A DNA stretch of 64,000 bases from Rhynchopus euleeides (GCA_963210315.1 OY723297.1:434001-498000), one strand, 5' to 3'; counted from the stretch's first letter, positions 43,953-54,870 are shown. The notes: a model not told the origin generated them from the sequence alone. Program-made: numbers and translations.

Positions 43953-45308
43953 CTACGGGGGGCAGGGGCTAGCGTTTTGGCCGTCGGCTTGGGAGTGGTC
44001 TGGGTGGTGGGTGAACGGCTTTTTCGTCGTCGCCTGGCCGTTGAGCTGCGGGCGGCGCGGTGCAGAGGTGGGTGCTGCGGAGCTGAGGGCGGGGTTGGTG
44101 CTGCTGCGCTTGGCGGGCGCCGCTGTAGGCTGCGGCTGCGGCTGCTGCTGCTCCTGCGACTGCTGCTGGCCTGTGGTGGCAGATCCAGCCTGGATCACAC
44201 CAGCGCCACGCCCATGGGAGTTCGCAAGGTGCGACATCTCGCCCCGCCTCTTCTGAGCCCGCACGGCATACGCCACCGACCCTGCTGCGTGCTGCGACGC
44301 GTCGTCCTTGCTGCTGGGGCACACAGACGACCCCTCAGCCCCCGGCTCGCTCGCCACGGGGCCGGTGGCTGTATCCGCCATCACTGCCAGGTGGCGCTTG
44401 CTGGGAGACATGGAGGTGGGAAGGGACAGCCCAGACGACTGCTGCGACACGAGGGGCTGCGAGAGCTTCTTCGACGCGACGGCGGGGAGAGATGCGTTGG
44501 ACAGTGTCAGCGTCGCCTTCAGCGACGGCGAGGAGGAGGATGCGGGGGAGCACGAGGTGGAGGCGGCTGTGATGTACTCCTCGTCGGCTGCGGTGGTCCG
44601 CGCAGAGGCGAACTCCACAGGGTCCTTGTCCTTCTGAGGGGGGCGCTTGTCCTCCTTCGCCCGCCGCTCCAGCCCCTCACGCACCTCCGGGATGCGGTTG
44701 GCACCGAAGGTGCTGAGGCCGTTGCTGATGAGGTGCTGCAGCACGGCGTCCCTCCCGAGGCTCGGCACCTTCAGGTCACGCATGCACTTGTCGAAGTCAT
44801 CGCGGTTGACGTGCATGTCCCAGTTGGTGCACTCCAGGAACACAGCCTCTATCTCATTGATCTCTGGCAGCGACACGCCCCCGATGGACGCGTAGTACTT
44901 GTTGGAGTAGTAGATGTCGTCGTTCAGCTTTGCCGCAACCAGAAACGCGGCGAGAAGAATCCGGTGGATATTCCGGCTTGTCAGCTCCACCTCAGCACTC
45001 TTGCGGAACCTGTCGACGTACAACGCCATGCAGACGAACACTGTCGGGCTGCAGTAGCCGTATTTGCACATGCGGACCAAATAGTCCTTGATGTTGATGT
45101 GCGCTGTGCGGGACACGTCAAAAATGCGATGTTTCGCCAAGCGCGTCGCGGCCCTCGGCGAGCTGTGCCTGGGGGACGGCAGAGGCGCCACAGCGTCGTT
45201 CGCAGCACACACCGCAGTGAGCACTTCGGCCATCGCAGGGAGACGGTCGTTGTAACACGAAAGGTGCTTCACATCCGAAAAGCTCTTTTTGCTCGGAACG
45301 CTCGCCAT
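43953..45308 (-). CDS. PHO80-type (P/U) cyclin
   Basis: The 451-residue protein is a regulatory subunit of a cyclin-dependent kinase, of the PHO80-like family that includes trypanosome CYC2-type cyclins. The cyclin box spans about 55-185 with the family's landmark blocks: FDVSRTAHINIKDYLVR, CSPTVFVCMALYVDR, LTSRNIHRILLAAFLVAAK, DDIYYSNKYYASIGGVS and LPEINEIEAVFLECTNWDMHV. The C-terminal half is Ser/Ala/Pro-rich, with a Gln-rich patch (QQQSQEQQQPQPQP), and is probably disordered. The ATG at 45308 is preceded by a long pyrimidine tract and CTGCAAAG, which suits a trans-splice acceptor directly at the start. Intronless, stop TAG. In yeast and trypanosomes this family serves phosphate signalling or cell-cycle control; which applies here is unknown. 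Confidence 0.92.
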   Translation of the reverse strand: MASVPSKKSFSDVKHLSCYNDRLPAMAEVLTAVCAANDAVAPLPSPRHSSPRAATRLAKHRIFDVSRTAHINIKDYLVRMCKYGYCSPTVFVCMALYVDRFRKSAEVELTSRNIHRILLAAFLVAAKLNDDIYYSNKYYASIGGVSLPEINEIEAVFLECTNWDMHVNRDDFDKCMRDLKVPSLGRDAVLQHLISNGLSTFGANRIPEVREGLERRAKEDKRPPQKDKDPVEFASARTTAADEEYITAASTSCSPASSSSPSLKATLTLSNASLPAVASKKLSQPLVSQQSSGLSLPTSMSPSKRHLAVMADTATGPVASEPGAEGSSVCPSSKDDASQHAAGSVAYAVRAQKRRGEMSHLANSHGRGAGVIQAGSATTGQQQSQEQQQPQPQPTAAPAKRSSTNPALSSAAPTSAPRRPQLNGQATTKKPFTHHPDHSQADGQNASPCPP

Positions 45309-46636
45309 CTTTGCAGATGTTTATTGGCGGCGGCAGAGACGGGGGTGAGGAAGAAGAGAGAGGGAGACGGTGATAAAAGACGAGGAGCGTGTGGCTGCGG
45401 GTGGTCAAAAACCCCCCGCGGCACACAGACCCCCACGCTCTCACTCACTCAGAAGGCTCACCCGATTTGGCGAGGCTGCTATCAATAAATATGTGTCACA
45501 CACTCTCTCGGTGCAGAGCAAGATCACCAGAGCACGCACAAGGCAGGTATATATAAGCACCACTGTTCACCACTACTGTGTGTGGAGGAGGAGTTGTGTG
45601 CTGCATGGTGGGGAGTGTGGTGGTATCGTGGCTCGTGGTGGGTTGTTGGGGAAGACAGACACAAAGGGTGACCAACACATATCACATAGCACAACATAGA
45701 CCCGCCTGTGCTGCAACAATACCGCACGTTGGTGGAGGAGTGTGTCACGGAGGGTGTGTGTTAGGCACCTTCAACACAAAGGGCATGATGGGGGTGGGGG
45801 GGTGGGTGGGGCGACGGCAACAACCACCACACAATGCGATTTGGGATATTGATGCCCCTTAGGCTCACCCCCCCCCCCCCAACCCCACACCCTCCTCCCC
45901 GTGCCCTTTGCTTTGATGATGAGGCCTGCCTACCTTTCCCTGCCCACCTGCCACTTCTTTGGTCCTTTGGCGCAACGAAGGCCACACACGCCAAGAGGGG
46001 CTCGATACAGACACTGATGAGACCGTTTCGTGGAGCACTTTGTGGTGCACACAGCGCTTGTGTCGCAATCCCACACCACCTCCTTTGCTTCGCACCGGTT
46101 GAACACAATTTCCTTCCTCCCCTCCCCCTTTAGTAACACCTCCCCCCCCCCCCTTTTCTACCCCCGGCGGACTACCCACCCTGTGTGTGAACACCGGCTG
46201 CTCTGTGCGGACGACGGATCACCCCACCCTCTCGACTCCACCCGCGCCAGTCATTTGCATGGGGATAGGAGGGCGGCAGAGGAGGAAGGGGAGGGGTTGC
46301 TGGGGTGGCAGCACCCCTCTCTCTCTCTCACGTAAACACACACACACACACACCCTCGACTGAGGCCTTTCAGATCACACGTGATTGTATATACTTTGCA
46401 GCAGTGTCGGAAAGCACCGGGGCAAAAACTGCTCTCCTTTGATGCAACCTTCATTTCTTTCACACCACACAGCACGCCCTGGAGTCGGCGAGGTCTCCCC
46501 CCCACTAAACGTGGACACAACACACCCACCAAAAAACTGTTTGCTTGGTGGAGGCCACACCAATCGGAGCTCTCGATGATGACCACTCCACTGTATGCAC
46601 CGCACCCCCCCCTCCCACCCGATGCGCCGCACGGCA
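45309..46636. other. Intergenic region between the cyclin and THADA-like genes
   Basis: 1.3 kb with pyrimidine tracts on the minus strand upstream of the cyclin, a C run at 45868 and another at 46142, and a CA tract at 46337. No gene is supported. Both flanking genes point the same way. Confidence 0.5.
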
Positions 46637-49600
46637 CTACTCGATGAGGAAGAGCAGCTGCGCCCACAGGGCTGGGAGGCTCTCGGGAGAGATGCCGGCA
46701 TCCACGGCAGCGCTCAGGGGGCTGAGCCACAGGGACTCGAGGGGGGTGGGTGGGAGCGCCCGCAGCAGCGGCGCGGCGTCGGCGGGGTGTGAGGGGGCCA
46801 GCAGCAGGGCTGCCGCGTTCACCCTGTAGACGGATGTGAAGGCCAGGGCACGCACGGCGGGGTCGGCGTCGCACACCCGGCGCACCGCAGCCGCCTCCAC
46901 CGCCACCCTCGAGGCGAGGCGCGGCGCGAATGCGTGCGCCGCAGAGGCCGCGCCGCCCCCCGCCCCCAGCGCGAGGCGCAGCACCTCGCGGCACTCCCGC
47001 AGCGCCAGCTGCACCGCCACCAGCTCCTCCATGTGGTAGTTGTGGTTCTCCAGCTCGAACACGACGTTCTCCTGCGCCGCAGCGCCTGCCCTGTCGTAGG
47101 GCAGCCCAGGGGGGGTGTCCGCCCCACGCCCCACCGCCACACCCTCATACGTCAGCGAGAAGCACCACGCCGCCACGGGGTGCAGCACGATGCTCGTGAG
47201 GTGCTCCAACACCGCCGTCACCGCGCTGGGAACCCCGGCAGCAGCGGCGTCCGCCGCCAGGCGGGTGAACCACGCGAAGCAGTGCTCCACGCTGCGCTCG
47301 CTGTGGCACAGCCCGGGGGCGGCGGCGGCGTGGGCGAGGAGGATGCTGTCGGTGGCGGTGTCACCGCCACCCTGCTGCTGCTGCTGCTGCTGAGGCTGCG
47401 GGGGTGGCGCGACGGTTGCCGCGGCAGCGCTGCGGATGTCGGCATCCTCATCGGAGAGGAGGGCGATGCGCACACGCTGCATGCCGACGAGGAACATCAT
47501 CACTGCGTGGCGCACCTCGGTGCCCACGTTGGGCGAGCCCTGCAGCCTGCGGTGCACCTCGTCAACACGCAGCGCCACCAGCGCCTCCACGCTGCCCCGC
47601 CTGACATCCGGCGTCTCGTCGCCATGGGTGTGTTTGTAGAGCACGCTGCAGAGGTCTTCCAGCAGGGGCCCCAGCGCCGTGCCACTGCTGGGGTCCTGCA
47701 GCGCAGCCACCACTGCCTGGTGGGCCAGGGAGGCTTGCTGGCGCAGCAGGGCACGCACCACGCCCTGGTTGGGGCAGGCGGCGCGCACCGCGCCCAGCGC
47801 GGCAGCCAGCTCGCCGCGGATGCCCGGGGGGACAGCTGCCGCGTCGATGTCTGTGATGGCGGAGAAGAAGCCGAGCAGCGCGGAGAAGTTCTCCGCGTGC
47901 TGGATGTCGGAGAGCAGGGCGGGGTGGGTGCGGAGGGTGTCCGCCATGCTGCGCAGCTCGGCGAGCACCGCGGCGACGACGCTGCGCCACGCAGGGGTGT
48001 CGGCGAGGAGGGCCGTGAGGTGTGCCTGGGCCTCCTGCAGCGCGTCTACGAAGAACCTGCTGTGCTTCGCGCCTGCGGTGGCGCGGGAGGCGGTGCAGCT
48101 GCCCAGCACCGCGGCCTGCAGGAAGCGGGCCGCGGCAGCCGTGTCGCCCTGCAGGGCGCAGCTGCGGAGGTGCAGCACTGCGGCACGCGCCGCAACCTCA
48201 TCTCCCGCAATGTCGCGCACCGCCATGCGGTGGAGGTCGCCCTGCAGCGCGCGCTGCGAGAAGGCGCTGCACTCCGCAGCGAGTGTGCCTGTCAGACCCG
48301 CCCCCGCCCCCTCCGCGCTGAGGAGGAGGGTGAACAGCTCCAGCGCCGCTGCGGTGTTGGGGGGCGCGATGCGCCCGCCGGCGTCGCCTCCGCCCAACCT
48401 GGCCTGCAGCACGGCGATGAACTGCGTCGAAGCCAGCGCCTCCACCGCCGCGGCGTTCGCCTTGGCGCGGTCGCCCGGCTCGAGGGTGCGGGCGTGGCGC
48501 AGCACCTCCAGCACCTGCATCATCCTGCCGTGCAGCGCGTTGTTGTTGAGGGGCTGCCCGGGGCGGAGCAGATGCGCCGCCCTGCGGATGAAGTACTGCA
48601 CAGCATCACCCAGGGCATGGGTCGCAACCAGGGGCACCAGGGCCCGCGCAGACATGCTCCGTGCCAGGCTGTGCTTCAGGGCATAGCAGCTCTCGACGTC
48701 CTGCAGGACGCGGGCATCGCTCCGCCCCTCATCGCTGAAAGGCGCGCCTGTCACATCACGCCTGAAGTACGCCGCCTGCACCGCCGCGGAGTGCAGGTCG
48801 CTGCTGGGCGACAGGAGGGAGAACAGCACCAGCAGGGGGTGCAGCGCAGGGTGCAGCTGCCGGATGCGCCCGCTGCTGTCCCCCGCCCCGGCCACCGCAT
48901 CCCCGAGCAGCCTCAGCAGGGCGGGGACGGCGCAGGCGTTGCGCTGCAGGAAATCCTTCAACGAGGTCGTCCCATGCCCCGCCCCCACCACGCGGTGCAG
49001 CAGCGAGCTGAAGAGCATCAGGGAGCTGTTGCGCACATTCCACGAGTCGTGGTTGAACCCCTCCACGCTGATCAGGAGGAGGCGCCCGCCGTACTGCGCC
49101 ACCACCTCGCGCAGGTTGGAGTCATCCACAACATACTTCAGCACGTTCAGCGCGTTGATGCGGTGCGCAGTCTGCAGCGCCGCCGCCGCCGCCACACCAC
49201 CCTCCTCCGCCTCCACCACCTCCGCACCGGTCGCAATCCGCATCAGCACCGCCACCGTCTCATGCGCCAGCTCCGGGGTCCCCTGGGTGTGATCCTCGGC
49301 GTCCAACACGCTGAGCAGCATCGGGGGGAGCCCCGCCGACCGCCGCAGGATGCGGTTGGCGTTGCGCGACAGCACCTGCTCCCCGACGAGGCTGCCCCGC
49401 AGCCAGGCGGCGGGGAGGCGCGACAGGGGGATGTGGGGTGCGCCTGGGAGGCGCAGCACGCGGTGGCACACCTGCCCCAGGGCCTCTGCGGCCTTCGCGA
49501 TGACGCCGTTGTGCTTCCCCTGCAGGCCCATGCGGAGGAAGAACAGCCCGCACTCATCAACGAGCTCCGCAGGCACGAAGCGACCCAAGGGTGCCTGCAG

Positions 49601-52600
49601 CAGGACCTCTGTGAGGAGGACGCAACCCTCCTTCACGGCAAGCCAGGAGTTGACGACAACGAGGCGGTCCCCCTTGTTGTCGGTGCGGTCCGCAAAGAAG
49701 GCGTGACCCCGGCAGTCGACTCCGGCGGGCTGCTCGATGGAGGCGGTGCCTGGGGCATCCCCTTCGCGGAGAGCCTCGATGTCGCCTGTGGTTGCCCCGG
49801 CCACGTTGCGCATGGCGTCGGTGCACATCGCGACGACAGCCCTCGCTGCATCCTGCAGGGTGGCAACCCACTCCCCAACAGAGGCATCGGGCAGCGCGGC
49901 AAGGCCTTTGAGATCCGCATCGATCAGCACGTTGCGCATCGCACCCAGGGTGCCGTGCATCGCGGCAAACCCGCCCAGCCTGTCACGCTGCGCCTGCATC
50001 GCCCCGATGCGCGACACCAGCGATCGGAGGACACGCAGATGCGCCGCCCACGCCTCCCCCTCCCGGGCACCCCCCTGCGGGGGATCCTCCAGCAGAACAG
50101 TCCCCTCCTCCGGGTGAATGGAGAGCTGATACCCCAGCTGGATGCCGTATTTCCGGTGGAGGAGGCGGAAGAGAAGTGCTGCGGAGTCCGCGTCCTTTAT
50201 CTTATGGCTCCAGATGCCTGCGCTGCAGTCTGCGGCGAGGGCGCGGACCTCCTGTGGGGCGGCGTATCCCGGGAGGGGTGCGGGGAAGAGCTTGATGAGG
50301 TCCCACGTCGCCTGGCGGACCCGATCCCACGACTCGCTGAGTGTTGCCAGCAGAACCGGGAGCAGGGCTTTGGGAAGCGCAGCCTCCACGGCAGCGGAGT
50401 AGACACGAACCGCCTCAGGGTGCTTCCCCTCCAACCCCTCGGAGAAGACGCGGATGATGTGCTGCAGCATCTCGAGTGCCATACATCTCCGGTCGAGGGG
50501 AGATGTGGCATAGCTGGACTGCACAAGGTAGCGGCAGAGCCACATGATGTATTCCTCCGTCGCGTCTCTGCTGTCCTGCTCCTCCGGGGGGGTGTGTGTT
50601 GCCGCATCGCGCGACTTGCTTTTGTCCTTCTCAAACCTATGGAGGGAGTCCTTGATGCGGGAGAGCATCAGCTTCATTATGTCGAAGTGCTGCACCCTGA
50701 AGGACGCATCCGCGGTTTTGAAATTCCGCAGGGTGAACCCCTTCAGCAGGGCAAGCTCCTGCCGGGCCGGGAGGGTCGACGGGCTGAATCCGATGCACAG
50801 AATTTTGACAGCCGCCATTCTCACCAGATCCGACTCCGCTTCGATTGCCCTGTGGAGGAGACCCGCAGATATCGCACTCCCAACCCCAGACGAAGCAGAC
50901 CCCTGTTTCGCCAGCCTGCACAGCGTGACATGGCATGCGACAAGCCTCTTGAGAACCCCGGTGCGGCTGACACCCTCCTTCTCGAGAGCCTTCTCCGCGG
51001 AGTGGAAGAGATGCTCTGTGATAACCCGATACATCTCCAACCCTGTGTCCGCATGCCCCTTCCCACGCCCCCTCGAGGCGAAGAGGGGCTGCAGCGCGTA
51101 GGTGCAGCAGTGGTTTAACAGAAGGGAGTGCGCTGTCACCTCCTGCACCCCAATGGGCTCGCGGAGGAGAAGCGCATCTGCCATGGGCTCCAGCACCACG
51201 GAGATGAAGAGGGATCGCCCGAAGGGGGTTGGCGGAGTGTTTGGTGGTGGAGGCGAGGGGAGATGGGGTGTTGCAGTGCCCTCCGCCGGTGGGGTGGGCA
51301 GGCGGAGGAGTGCCTGTGAGAATGCTGCGAGGAATTCCCCGGCGCCGTGGGCGAGGTTTTTGACGTGGAGGATGTCGAGCACGCGGGGCACCAGCTGGGG
51401 GCAGCCCCGCCGCACCTCCTCCACCCCGACGCTGGGGAGGATGACGGAGAGACTGGGGTATTTCCCACGCCTCTGCCACGGCGCGTCGAGGAGCTTCCTG
51501 CAGAGGTCTCTGATGTCCAACGAAGAAGCACCCCCCCCACCACCACCACCACAACCTCCTGCAGCTTGGTAGGTTTCAACAGTCGCTTTGAATATCGCCG
51601 TCAGAAGATGCCCGATCTGTGCGGTCGGCTCATCCCACAGAGCCCACTGAATCTCCAGAACCCGGGACAGGGCTGAGGCGACGGAACCCCCCTCCTGAAG
51701 GAGTGGGGTGGTGGCGGCAGCCGCGCCGCCCCCGGCCTGCTTCGCCCTGGAGGAGAGGGCAGACCCGACCTTCTGCACGACAAGCTTTGCCCCCTGGAGG
51801 GCGAAGAACTTCACGCGGGGGTCCTCCGCAGCGGCGTACGCCTCGATGCAGCTGAGGACTTCGGAGAAGAGCAGGCAGGACGGGGCAGGGGGGGCGCCCC
51901 CCTCCACCTCCAACCCCACCCCCACCCCAACTTCAGCGAGGTAGACGGAGTCGGAGGCGCTGTTTACCAAACCTGACAGCAGGGCCAGGCTCGGCATTCC
52001 GGAAAGGCCCCTGCAGAACTCCGCAACCCCAGAGGGGCTGCCGGTCCGGAGGGATCCCAGCACTGCATCGGAGAGGCTGTGCGGGGTGTGGGGTGGGGGC
52101 GGTGTTGGAGGTGGAGAGGGGGTGCTGCCGGGGCGCAGGCACCCCGCGGCGCAGCCGCGGAGGAAAGCGGCCTGTCTGTGGGGCTCGTCCCCCCACATGG
52201 CACCCGCGGAGGCAACCAGAACCAAGGAGAGGGCGTAGCCTGCAGGGGCAACGAGCTCTTTGGGGAATCTCGAGGAGTTGAGTAGGATTGGCTGGGCGAC
52301 CCCGAGGAGGCGGGGGATGAGATTGGTGTTGTCTGACGGGGCGGGGTGGTCGGGAGGCCCGTGCCATGCGGACAGCTGTGCCGCGACCTGGGGGCGGTGG
52401 TCCCGCTTCTGGAGGAAGTCCTGTGTGATGCGGAGGAAATACTTCAGGCTGTCCACAGCGCTGTCCCCCCCCACGCTCGCATCGGCGGAATCCATCTGGG
52501 GCTGGGGCTGGGCATCTCCGCCCTCCACCCCAATCGCCGCCAGGGATGACTCGCAGCATTGCAGAGCCGCCAAAAAGATCCGCGGGAAATTCGCCGCGAC

Positions 52601-53170
52601 AGACTCCGTGAAGAGGGGCCGGGTATCCAGGAGACAGTCGATATCCCCCACAACCGCGGCGTGTGGTGTGCTGGGGTGCAGCGCAGCCCATGCGGCGCAC
52701 GTCTCGCCAAAGGTGATCTCCCGGAGGCACCGCAGGACGGAGTCTGGCGCGGAGGGAAGGGAGGCCGCTCCCTTCAGAACCTTCTGGAGGTGTTGCGCTG
52801 CGTGGCAGAAGAATAAGGATGTCAGGAGCCTGCAGAAGGAGAGCCAGAAGAGGTCCGCCTGTGTGGGGGTGTGTGCCGGCGAAGAGGAGCTCCGGCTGGC
52901 GAGCGCCCGCGAGGCAGCTGCGCTGAGCTCGGGGTTGGAGAAGACGTTCTCCCGCCATGCGGCAACAAGCCTGGACTGCACCTCGGGGCGGTCCGCAGCG
53001 TTTAGCGCAGCCACGTCTCGCGCCAGCGCCTGGCGCGCCGCGGCATCACCGCCTGGCGTGCCCTGGAGGCAGATCAGCGCCTCGCAGGCTTCGGCGGCCA
53101 GGGGGCCCAGCGACGCACTCGCCTCGTGCCTCTTCCGCTTCTGGGGGAGCGCCCCCTTGCGGCCCCCCAT
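46637..53170 (-). CDS. THADA: THADA/Trm732 homologue, tRNA 2'-O-methyltransferase partner
   Basis: The 2,177-residue protein is a HEAT-like helical repeat protein of the THADA/TRM732 family (DUF2428), which partners Trm7/FTSJ1 to methylate ribose 32 in the tRNA anticodon loop. The DUF2428 core lies at about 1050-1380. It includes VDCRGHAFF, VVVNSWLAVKEGCVLL, ANRILRRSAGLPP (the family's RRSAG-P signature, about 1276), ALNVLKYVVDDSNLR and WNVRNSSLMLFSSLL. The length matches plant and animal members (about 1,950-2,200). The ATG at 53170 (MGGRKGALPQKRKRHE) is chosen because the longer frame upstream is Pro-rich and follows a pyrimidine tract with CTACAG at about 53269, a good splice acceptor. A Gln run near 1923 is a local expansion. 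One uninterrupted exon, stop TAG. Confidence 0.95.
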   Translation of the reverse strand: MGGRKGALPQKRKRHEASASLGPLAAEACEALICLQGTPGGDAAARQALARDVAALNAADRPEVQSRLVAAWRENVFSNPELSAAASRALASRSSSSPAHTPTQADLFWLSFCRLLTSLFFCHAAQHLQKVLKGAASLPSAPDSVLRCLREITFGETCAAWAALHPSTPHAAVVGDIDCLLDTRPLFTESVAANFPRIFLAALQCCESSLAAIGVEGGDAQPQPQMDSADASVGGDSAVDSLKYFLRITQDFLQKRDHRPQVAAQLSAWHGPPDHPAPSDNTNLIPRLLGVAQPILLNSSRFPKELVAPAGYALSLVLVASAGAMWGDEPHRQAAFLRGCAAGCLRPGSTPSPPPTPPPPHTPHSLSDAVLGSLRTGSPSGVAEFCRGLSGMPSLALLSGLVNSASDSVYLAEVGVGVGLEVEGGAPPAPSCLLFSEVLSCIEAYAAAEDPRVKFFALQGAKLVVQKVGSALSSRAKQAGGGAAAATTPLLQEGGSVASALSRVLEIQWALWDEPTAQIGHLLTAIFKATVETYQAAGGCGGGGGGGASSLDIRDLCRKLLDAPWQRRGKYPSLSVILPSVGVEEVRRGCPQLVPRVLDILHVKNLAHGAGEFLAAFSQALLRLPTPPAEGTATPHLPSPPPPNTPPTPFGRSLFISVVLEPMADALLLREPIGVQEVTAHSLLLNHCCTYALQPLFASRGRGKGHADTGLEMYRVITEHLFHSAEKALEKEGVSRTGVLKRLVACHVTLCRLAKQGSASSGVGSAISAGLLHRAIEAESDLVRMAAVKILCIGFSPSTLPARQELALLKGFTLRNFKTADASFRVQHFDIMKLMLSRIKDSLHRFEKDKSKSRDAATHTPPEEQDSRDATEEYIMWLCRYLVQSSYATSPLDRRCMALEMLQHIIRVFSEGLEGKHPEAVRVYSAAVEAALPKALLPVLLATLSESWDRVRQATWDLIKLFPAPLPGYAAPQEVRALAADCSAGIWSHKIKDADSAALLFRLLHRKYGIQLGYQLSIHPEEGTVLLEDPPQGGAREGEAWAAHLRVLRSLVSRIGAMQAQRDRLGGFAAMHGTLGAMRNVLIDADLKGLAALPDASVGEWVATLQDAARAVVAMCTDAMRNVAGATTGDIEALREGDAPGTASIEQPAGVDCRGHAFFADRTDNKGDRLVVVNSWLAVKEGCVLLTEVLLQAPLGRFVPAELVDECGLFFLRMGLQGKHNGVIAKAAEALGQVCHRVLRLPGAPHIPLSRLPAAWLRGSLVGEQVLSRNANRILRRSAGLPPMLLSVLDAEDHTQGTPELAHETVAVLMRIATGAEVVEAEEGGVAAAAALQTAHRINALNVLKYVVDDSNLREVVAQYGGRLLLISVEGFNHDSWNVRNSSLMLFSSLLHRVVGAGHGTTSLKDFLQRNACAVPALLRLLGDAVAGAGDSSGRIRQLHPALHPLLVLFSLLSPSSDLHSAAVQAAYFRRDVTGAPFSDEGRSDARVLQDVESCYALKHSLARSMSARALVPLVATHALGDAVQYFIRRAAHLLRPGQPLNNNALHGRMMQVLEVLRHARTLEPGDRAKANAAAVEALASTQFIAVLQARLGGGDAGGRIAPPNTAAALELFTLLLSAEGAGAGLTGTLAAECSAFSQRALQGDLHRMAVRDIAGDEVAARAAVLHLRSCALQGDTAAAARFLQAAVLGSCTASRATAGAKHSRFFVDALQEAQAHLTALLADTPAWRSVVAAVLAELRSMADTLRTHPALLSDIQHAENFSALLGFFSAITDIDAAAVPPGIRGELAAALGAVRAACPNQGVVRALLRQQASLAHQAVVAALQDPSSGTALGPLLEDLCSVLYKHTHGDETPDVRRGSVEALVALRVDEVHRRLQGSPNVGTEVRHAVMMFLVGMQRVRIALLSDEDADIRSAAAATVAPPPQPQQQQQQQGGGDTATDSILLAHAAAAPGLCHSERSVEHCFAWFTRLAADAAAAGVPSAVTAVLEHLTSIVLHPVAAWCFSLTYEGVAVGRGADTPPGLPYDRAGAAAQENVVFELENHNYHMEELVAVQLALRECREVLRLALGAGGGAASAAHAFAPRLASRVAVEAAAVRRVCDADPAVRALAFTSVYRVNAAALLLAPSHPADAAPLLRALPPTPLESLWLSPLSAAVDAGISPESLPALWAQLLFLIE

Positions 53171-53300
53171 CGGACACAGCTCGGATCGCCGGGGCAAGGG
53201 GCAGGGCAGAGGGGGGGGAGCGGAGAGCGGGGGTGAAGGAGGAGGGGGTGCCCCCCCCTCTCTTTCGCCTGTAGATAGGATGGGGGGGGGGAGGGGTTGA
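53171..53300 (-). promoter_or_regulatory. Polypyrimidine tract and AG acceptor upstream of the THADA-like start
   Basis: On the minus strand a C-rich run (from about 53293) is followed by ATCCTATCTACAG, ending at about 53269, then about 100 bases without ATG to the chosen start. This is the expected layout of a trans-splice (or cis-splice) acceptor. No donor partner is visible within the upstream sequence. Confidence 0.5.
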
Positions 53301-54089
53301 ACCGTGGTGATGATTCTGCAAGGATTTTGCACCGACACCGACACAGTTTCCTGCGTTGTGAGCACAACTCTCAAAAAATAATGGCTCGCTGGTGGGGCGC
53401 GTAGAGTGCGGGGGCGGGGGGGGGGGGGGAAGGGGGCGGGCGTCAGAATCCGCACATCACCGGTGCTGCTGTTCTTTGATTTTTTTTCTCTCCCCCCGGC
53501 CTACCTGTGACGCAGGGAGGGGTGGGGGGGGGGCGGGCATGTGTGGGGGTGAGAGTAAGTGAGAAAGAGAGAGAGAGAGGGAGAGACAGAAGAGAGAGTG
53601 AGCGAACGCTACATGCCATTGATTTTGCACGGCGTCGAAGTATGAAAAAATATTTCCCCCCCCCCCACCCCACCCTCCCCGCACCAGTCACCCTGGCTGC
53701 TTGGAACGTCCACCTGATTTGATGTCAAAATTTTGACCCTAAGTCTGGCAGAGATTGGGCGAATTTTCATTATTTTGCAGCCGGGAAAAACAAACCCCCC
53801 CCCGTTCCCACCGCTCTCTTCTACCTCCGCATCCGCATGTCCGCTATGGCACCTCTCTCTCCGTCCTCTCTCCCCCCCTCTCTGGAGAGGTTCTGTCAAA
53901 AAAAATTTATATCCCACAGGAATCTGGATTTCATTCGCCTTTTCCGTTTCTGCCCCCTCCTCCCCTCCCCCACCCCACCCCACCCCTCCTCTACCCGCAG
54001 GGAGGGGGGAAGTATATTGTTAGAGCACGTTCTTACCGGCCTGAGTTGGACACTCTGCCAACAAGGGTGTAAGGCGGCAGAGGGGGTAT

Positions 54090-54175
54090 GTGATGACCAC
54101 ATTTTGAGCGGGGCTGATCCTGCACGGATCGAGGCCTCACTTTGCATGTGTTTTTGTGTGTGTGGCGGATCCACC
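54090..54175 (-). repeat. LINE-tail-like repeat, degenerate minus-strand copy
   Basis: The inverse reads CACACACAAAAACACATG, then GATCCGTGCAGGATC and AAAATGTGGTCATCACA. It parallels the copy at 38517, which has GATCCGCGCAGGAT and AAAACGTGGTCACCACA. Confidence 0.45.
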
Positions 54176-54652
54176 AAGACACCACGAGATGCCAGGGGGC
54201 GAGGGGGGACTGAAACAGGGGTTTCTTACAGAGGGCGGGGGGTGGCCCGGTCCTGACCCACACCACCACCCCCCCCAAATCAAAAAATATCGCAGAAAAA
54301 TGCAGAAAACGCACTCTCTGCAGACGCACGAGGAGAGACACTCACACGCAAAATTGTGACTCGCCAGGGTGGTGGGAGTGGGATGGGGGGAAGTGTGGGG
54401 TATCGGGGGAGGGCAGCGTTGGTGGTAGTGGTTTTGTGGCGCTGATGGATGCCGAAGTCCAGCAAATAGGGGTGGGGGTGGGGGGTGGGGGTCAGGAAGG
54501 ATGGTGAAACAGGGTAATAACGTTTTTTTTGTACTCAAACACACACAGCCCCTTATCAGGCACAGACCCCCCCCCCCCCATCCCCTCCACACCTCTAACG
54601 ATCGTCTCTCTCGGAGATGTCTCTGTTGCTGATAATGCCTCACTAGGGAGGT

Positions 54653-54870
54653 CTTCGCTCAGAGGTGCAGAAGAGTGAGCCGCCTCACAAGCTAGGAGAC
54701 AAGATGGGAGCTGGCACAATTTGACACACAGTGTGAAGGCCCTCATAGACACTCCCCCAAACCTTCGAAATTGTACCCATTGGGGGCATTCGCTCAGAAG
54801 TGCAGAAGAGTGAGCCGCCTCACAACGGAGGGAGGCGAATTGACACAGTTTGACACACAGTGCGAAGGCC
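54653..54870 (-). repeat. Imperfect duplication, about 95-base units offset by 135
   Basis: 54653-54749 and 54788-54870 share TTCGCTCAGA(A/G)GTGCAG, GTGAGCCGCCTCACAA and TTTGACACACAGTG. On the minus strand both units read as a repeated peptide (AFxLCVKLCQ ... CEAAHSSA) in one open frame (54875-54492), but the frame has no other gene-like trait. Confidence 0.6.

Noticed and set aside
43977-45488. 503-codon plus-strand open frame over the cyclin
   Set aside because: It is a shadow of the cyclin frame; Arg/Leu/His-rich with no recognisable domain.
46934-51118. Very long plus-strand open frame (1,394 codons) opposite the THADA-like gene
   Set aside because: It is antisense to a protein with clear family motifs. 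High GC removes stops from the opposite strand, and the peptide is Arg/His/Gln-rich without any domain.
52260-53300. 346-codon plus-strand open frame and other long antisense frames at 47.7-48.7 kb
   Set aside because: They lie opposite the THADA-like gene and have shadow-type composition.
53171-53455. Upstream extension of the THADA-like frame to 53455
   Set aside because: It is a Pro-rich read-out of a pyrimidine tract and lies across a likely splice acceptor.
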